56,651 nt of DNA from JAKVCB01 sp963578605. Lineage in GTDB: Bacteria > Planctomycetota > Planctomycetia > Pirellulales > Lacipirellulaceae. Location of the stretch: contig CAUZEA010000027.1 in the NCBI GenBank assembly GCA_963578605.1, forward strand, positions 1-56,651, written 5' to 3'. Below the pieces are notes generated by a model. It did not search any database, was not told the origin of the DNA, and saw only the letters and a list, made by a program, of their open reading frames with translations. This document shows, in pieces, positions 53,262 to 56,651 of this stretch (position 1 is its first letter; each line of letters begins with the position of its first letter). A program made the position numbers and the translations under genes.

Positions 53262-54746
53262 TCACTCTTCCTTTAAGCTCATCAAGAACTCGGCGTTCGT
53301 TTTGGTTTTGGCGAGTCGCTCGGTCAGCATTTGCATCGCGTCGGGTGAATTGAGTTCACCCAGTGCACGCCGCAACAGGCAGATCCGTCGGTGTTCCTCG
53401 GGATCCATCAGCATTTCTTCGCGCCGCGTTCCGCTGTGATCAATATCGATCGCCGGCCATATGCGGCGGTCAACGAGTCGGCAGTCGAGAACAATCTCCT
53501 GATTTCCGGTACCTTTGAATTCTTCAAATATGACTTCATCCATGCGGCTTCCGGTATCGGTGAGTGCCGTGGCGACAATGGTCAGTGAGCCGCCTTCTTC
53601 GACTTTGCGAGCCGACCCGAAGAACCGCTTGGGCCGTTGCATCGCGTTGGCATCAAGACCTCCGGAGAGAATCTTGCCTGAGTGGGGGCATTCGGCGTTC
53701 CAGGCTCTTGCCAGCCGTGTAATCGAATCCAGAAAAATCATTACGTCGCGGCCATACTCGACCATCCGCTTGGATTTTTCAAGCACCATTTCCGATACCT
53801 GGACGTGACGCTGCGAAGATTCGTCAAACGTAGAGCTGATCACCTCGCAATTTGAGGCCTTGACTTGACGTTCCATGTCGGTGACCTCTTCAGGTCGCTC
53901 ATCAATTAGCAGCATGATGACGTACGCATCAGGGTAGTTTGCCAAAACACTCTGCGCCAGTTTTTGCAGCAGAATAGTTTTGCCAGCACGCGGCGGGCTT
54001 ACAATCAAGCCTCGCTGGCCAAAGCCCAGAGGTACAATCATGTCCACCACCCGCATCGCGAGTTCCTCGGGGGTGGTTTCCATCACGATTCGTTTATCTG
54101 GATGCAGGGGAGTCAGGTTGTCGAAGGAGACTTTCTTGGAGAGCAGGTTGGGGTCTTGGGCGTTGATGGATTCGATCCGCAGGAGGGCGAAATATCGCTC
54201 GTTTTCCTTGGGAGGCCGAATCGTTCCGGAGACGGAATTACCATTCCGCAGGTTGAACCGCCGGATTTGACTTGGCGATACGTAGATGTCATCAGGACAT
54301 GACAGGTAGTGGTAGTCGGGACTGCGAAGGAACCCGAATCCGTCAGGTAAAACTTCCAAGGTACCCTCGCCGATCATCATTCCTTGGAATTTTACGCGCT
54401 CCTTGAGAATCTTGAAAATGATTTCCTGCTTCTTCAGGCCACTCACATCGTGAACGTTTTCACGTTCGGCAACTTCGATCAATTCCGACATTGCCATCTG
54501 CTGCAGCGCGGCAATGTGTGCGTTGCTGTCACGCGCATCGGCTCGCGCAACGGCGGCGCCAACCCGGCGGACACGTTCGGCGGCCTTGTCAAGTTCTTCG
54601 GCGAGCGAAAGAGGTTCTTCGCGTTCAAGTTCTGCCAGTAACTTCCGGTCAATATCCTGAACGTTTTCTTCCGACTGGCGTTGACGACGGTGTAGCGGAT
54701 GAGACCGGCTCCGCCGCGTCGTATCGCGGTTACCGGGATCTGCCAT
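53262..54746 (-). CDS. rho: Transcription termination factor Rho, canonical copy
   Basis: 494 residues. Basic N-terminus, then a Rho-N helical domain (LQQMAMSELIEVAERENVHD), the cold-shock-like RNA site DGFGFLRSPDYHYL and DDIYVSPSQIRRFNLR, Walker A PPRAGKTILLQ, Q-loop GGLDANAMQRPKRFFG and R-loop/arginine finger TGSRMDEVIFEEFKGTGN. All RNA- and ATP-contact motifs are of standard type, in contrast to the paralogue at 1-1281. AGGAG precedes ATG 54746. The 34-bp duplicated sequence 102 bp upstream may take part in its regulation. Confidence 0.98.
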   Translation of the reverse strand: MADPGNRDTTRRSRSHPLHRRQRQSEENVQDIDRKLLAELEREEPLSLAEELDKAAERVRRVGAAVARADARDSNAHIAALQQMAMSELIEVAERENVHDVSGLKKQEIIFKILKERVKFQGMMIGEGTLEVLPDGFGFLRSPDYHYLSCPDDIYVSPSQIRRFNLRNGNSVSGTIRPPKENERYFALLRIESINAQDPNLLSKKVSFDNLTPLHPDKRIVMETTPEELAMRVVDMIVPLGFGQRGLIVSPPRAGKTILLQKLAQSVLANYPDAYVIMLLIDERPEEVTDMERQVKASNCEVISSTFDESSQRHVQVSEMVLEKSKRMVEYGRDVMIFLDSITRLARAWNAECPHSGKILSGGLDANAMQRPKRFFGSARKVEEGGSLTIVATALTDTGSRMDEVIFEEFKGTGNQEIVLDCRLVDRRIWPAIDIDHSGTRREEMLMDPEEHRRICLLRRALGELNSPDAMQMLTERLAKTKTNAEFLMSLKEE

Positions 54747-54847
54747 GATGTTTTATGCTCCTGGAAGAGAAGGCGGGGGCGGCCCGAAGTGCGGACGGCG
54801 TCGGCGGGAGGGTGAGGTCATGGTGTTTGGACAACGAGCCAGGGAGC

Positions 54848-54915
54848 CCAGTACCATTACCCCTGGGTATTATGCCAGAAACCAGTACCATTACCCCTGG
54901 GTATTATGCCAGAAA
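54848..54915. repeat. 34-bp perfect tandem duplication upstream of rho
   Basis: Two identical, directly adjacent 34-bp units (54848-54881 and 54882-54915). Each contains TACCCCTGGGTA, a partial dyad with arms TACCC/GGGTA. Two copies only, so not CRISPR. It sits in the leader of rho, downstream of coaE. Nothing else is identified in 54747-55037. Confidence 0.97.
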
Positions 54916-55037
54916 GAAGAGGATTTGTGAAAGTGAAAATTTGCTCGGCGAGGAAAGTAAAGAGGAATATTTTGAAACTCCCCACTTTCGCCGCGACTGG
55001 TGGCGTTTTTGCCTGGCTGGGTTCGCCCAGCGATTGT

Positions 55038-55664
55038 TCAGGAAACCAGTTTCGGAATCACAACATTTCCCCAAAACTGTTCGACCTCGTGTGCCAAGGA
55101 CTCCGCGTCGCCCCGATTGGAAAGACAAGCTGTGGCCAGGTCTCGTTTAGCGGTCAGATCAAGTTGGGCCTTCTCACGACGGGTTATTTCTTCGCCTTCC
55201 CATCCCCGCTGAATTGCGAACTGGCGGCGTTTTTCAACAGGTGTATCTACGAACAGCAAAAGGTCGCAAAGTGAGTCCCAGCCGGCTTCGACCAACAGGG
55301 GGGCATCAAGGACGACCACCTGGCACGAAGATTTGGCCAGAGCAGACGCTTGTTGTTCAAGTCGTACACGGATGGCGGGGTGGAGGATCGCCTCGAGAGT
55401 TCCGCGGTTGGTTACGGCCACGGGGTCGTTACCAAACACGATCTCCCCCAGCACAACTCGGTCGATTCCGCCTGTGGAACTCAGGACGCGAGGTCCCCAA
55501 TGTTCGGCAAGTTGGCGGGCAACCGCTCGGTCGTTCGCCAGGATGTCATGCCCGGTTCGATCTGCGTCGAGTACACCTGCACCGAGCCGGGCCAACATGG
55601 AAGCGACCAGAGATTTTCCGCTGGCGATCCCCCCTAACAAGCCAATCGTAACCATTGTTGTCAT
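55038..55664 (-). CDS. coaE: Dephospho-CoA kinase
   Basis: About 208 residues; last step of coenzyme A synthesis. P-loop GLLGGIASGKS, then DADRTGHDILA, HPAIRVRLEQQ and VVVLDAPLLVEAGWD. ATG 55664 overlaps the polA stop in ATGA, so translation is coupled; the longer frame to 55682 lies inside polA and is less likely. Confidence 0.95.
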   Translation of the reverse strand: MTTMVTIGLLGGIASGKSLVASMLARLGAGVLDADRTGHDILANDRAVARQLAEHWGPRVLSSTGGIDRVVLGEIVFGNDPVAVTNRGTLEAILHPAIRVRLEQQASALAKSSCQVVVLDAPLLVEAGWDSLCDLLLFVDTPVEKRRQFAIQRGWEGEEITRREKAQLDLTAKRDLATACLSNRGDAESLAHEVEQFWGNVVIPKLVS

Positions 55665-56651
55665 GTGTCCCACGGTTCGCAATCGGCCCAGTTGTCGCCT
55701 GCTTTGATATCGACTTTCAAGGGTACCTTGAGCGGCATGACCTGCGTCATTTCCCCCTCGATCAGTTCAGCCAGCGGGGCGAGGATGTGGGGGGCAGCTT
55801 CGAAGATCAATTCATCATGAATTTGGAGTAACATGCGAACTTCGTACGATTCTTCGCGAAGTCTTCGATGCAGGTTGACCATTGCCATTTTGATGAGATC
55901 GGCAGCCGAACCTTGGATCACGGTATTGATGGCGGTCCGTTCTGGCATGTTGAGCTGTCGGTGGGCCGCCGACTCCAGGAAATTCGCTTGTTCAGGCGGC
56001 TGGCGAACCCCCACAATCGAACGGCGGCGTCCTGAAATAGTGCTGACGTAACCCAATCTCTGGCAGTCGGCAAGCGTTTGGTTGATAAAATCCTCCACGC
56101 CTCGATACTTCTCAAAATAGCTGTCGATGAATTCGGTTGCGTCTGCCTGACTGATGCCCAGTGATTTGGCCAGTCCGAACGGGGTTTGCCCGTAAATGAC
56201 ACCAAAGTTGACGGCTTTGGCATTTCGCCGCATCGCCGAGGTGACTTCTTCAAGCGGAACCTCGAAAACCTGGCTGGCCACAAGGGTGTGGATGTCCTCG
56301 TCGTTGGCAAAAGCATTGCAAAGCTCTTCATCTTCAGAACAATGCGCGAGGACACGAAGTTCGATTTGCGAGTAATCGGCGGCCAGTAGCTTCCAGCCCG
56401 CTTCGCCAGCGGTGAACGCCGAACGGATCTCGCGGCCTTCTTCAGTGCGGACCGGAATATTTTGCAGATTTGGGTCGCTGGAGCTGAGCCGCCCGGTCGC
56501 CGTTACCACTTGATTGAACGAGGTGTGAACCCGCCCCGTGACCGGATGGATCAATTCAGGCAGGGCATCGACATAGGTGTTTTTCAGCTTCGAGTACTGG
56601 CGATGTTCAATGATCTTGGCTGGCAGTGGGTGGAGGTTGCTGAGTTCCTCC
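55661..56651 (-). CDS. polA: DNA polymerase I, C-terminal part (5' end beyond window)
   Basis: Open from the right window edge, so only about the last 330 residues are visible: the end of the thumb (LPAKIIEHRQYSKLKNTY), then motif A LAADYSQIELRVLAH, motif B RRNAKAVNFGVIYGQTPFGL, and motif C LLQIHDELIFEA. Palm and fingers are complete and active-site residues intact; the 3'-5' and 5'-3' exonuclease parts are outside. ATGA overlap with coaE. Confidence 0.98.
   Translation of the reverse strand, partial: EELSNLHPLPAKIIEHRQYSKLKNTYVDALPELIHPVTGRVHTSFNQVVTATGRLSSSDPNLQNIPVRTEEGREIRSAFTAGEAGWKLLAADYSQIELRVLAHCSEDEELCNAFANDEDIHTLVASQVFEVPLEEVTSAMRRNAKAVNFGVIYGQTPFGLAKSLGISQADATEFIDSYFEKYRGVEDFINQTLADCQRLGYVSTISGRRRSIVGVRQPPEQANFLESAAHRQLNMPERTAINTVIQGSAADLIKMAMVNLHRRLREESYEVRMLLQIHDELIFEAAPHILAPLAELIEGEMTQVMPLKVPLKVDIKAGDNWADCEPWDT

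Noticed and set aside
54848..54915. Possible CRISPR
   Set aside because: Only two units, directly adjacent without spacer; a tandem duplication.

Overview
The window looks like chromosomal DNA of a planctomycete, most likely from the Pirellulales. The evidence is a secreted protein with two planctomycete-type cytochrome c domains (29155-31065), PEP-CTERM sorting-tail remnants, a DUF4912 protein, two Rho factors, and the gene order polA-coaE-rho-ribH-nusB-ftsY. Base composition is moderately GC-rich. No replicon ends, rRNA operon or CRISPR array are visible. Assignments rest on reading motifs and on recalled family features; no database search was run.

Layout. 1-1453: the 3' part of a divergent rho paralogue with a low-complexity N-terminal region, then tRNA-Ser(GGA). 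1454-9800: a decayed accessory region beginning with a tyrosine-recombinase C-terminal remnant beside the tRNA. It holds a frameshifted DegT-type aminotransferase and Gfo/Idh/MocA oxidoreductase pair, a dead nitrilase-family gene, a glyoxalase-fold fragment, and broken PEP-CTERM and sialidase-like genes. Only a membrane transporter and a fatty-acid desaturase look intact there. 9800-22168: nitrilase-family hydrolase, STAS protein, glycerol kinase, SGNH esterase, a second intact nitrilase-family protein, a luciferase-like flavin oxidoreductase, a ClC chloride channel/transporter, a Cu(I)-type P1B ATPase with three metal-binding modules, and a YheT-type hydrolase. 22256-38180: PQQ-type propeller, LarA-like nickel-pincer protein, glycine oxidase, DUF2064 transferase, glutaredoxin-like protein, HELGH-motif protein, di-haem planctomycete cytochrome, SDR, a SyrB2-like Fe(II)/2-oxoglutarate enzyme with a halogenase-type HxA facial triad, VKOR-DsbA fusion, family-5 uracil-DNA glycosylase, LarE, and DUF4912. 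38875-47045: a complete F-type ATP synthase operon (atpZ/I-like, a, c, b, delta, alpha, gamma, beta, epsilon). 47089-50803: PII protein, ammonium transporter and an outer-membrane protein. 51061-56651: housekeeping block ftsY, nusB, ribH, rho, coaE, polA (polA runs off the right edge).

The strongest discovery candidate is the gene at 32085-33191. It matches SyrB2-type halogenases along most of its length and has Ala where a hydroxylase has the iron-binding Asp. It carries an N-terminal membrane helix and sits upstream of an SDR, with no carrier protein in view. Other notable signals are a LarA-like protein and a LarE encoded 11 kb apart, a PII protein lacking the uridylylated tyrosine, two different Rho proteins, paired 36-nt hairpins between amt and the PII gene, and a recurrent pattern of 14-34 bp tandem duplications at or just upstream of gene starts.
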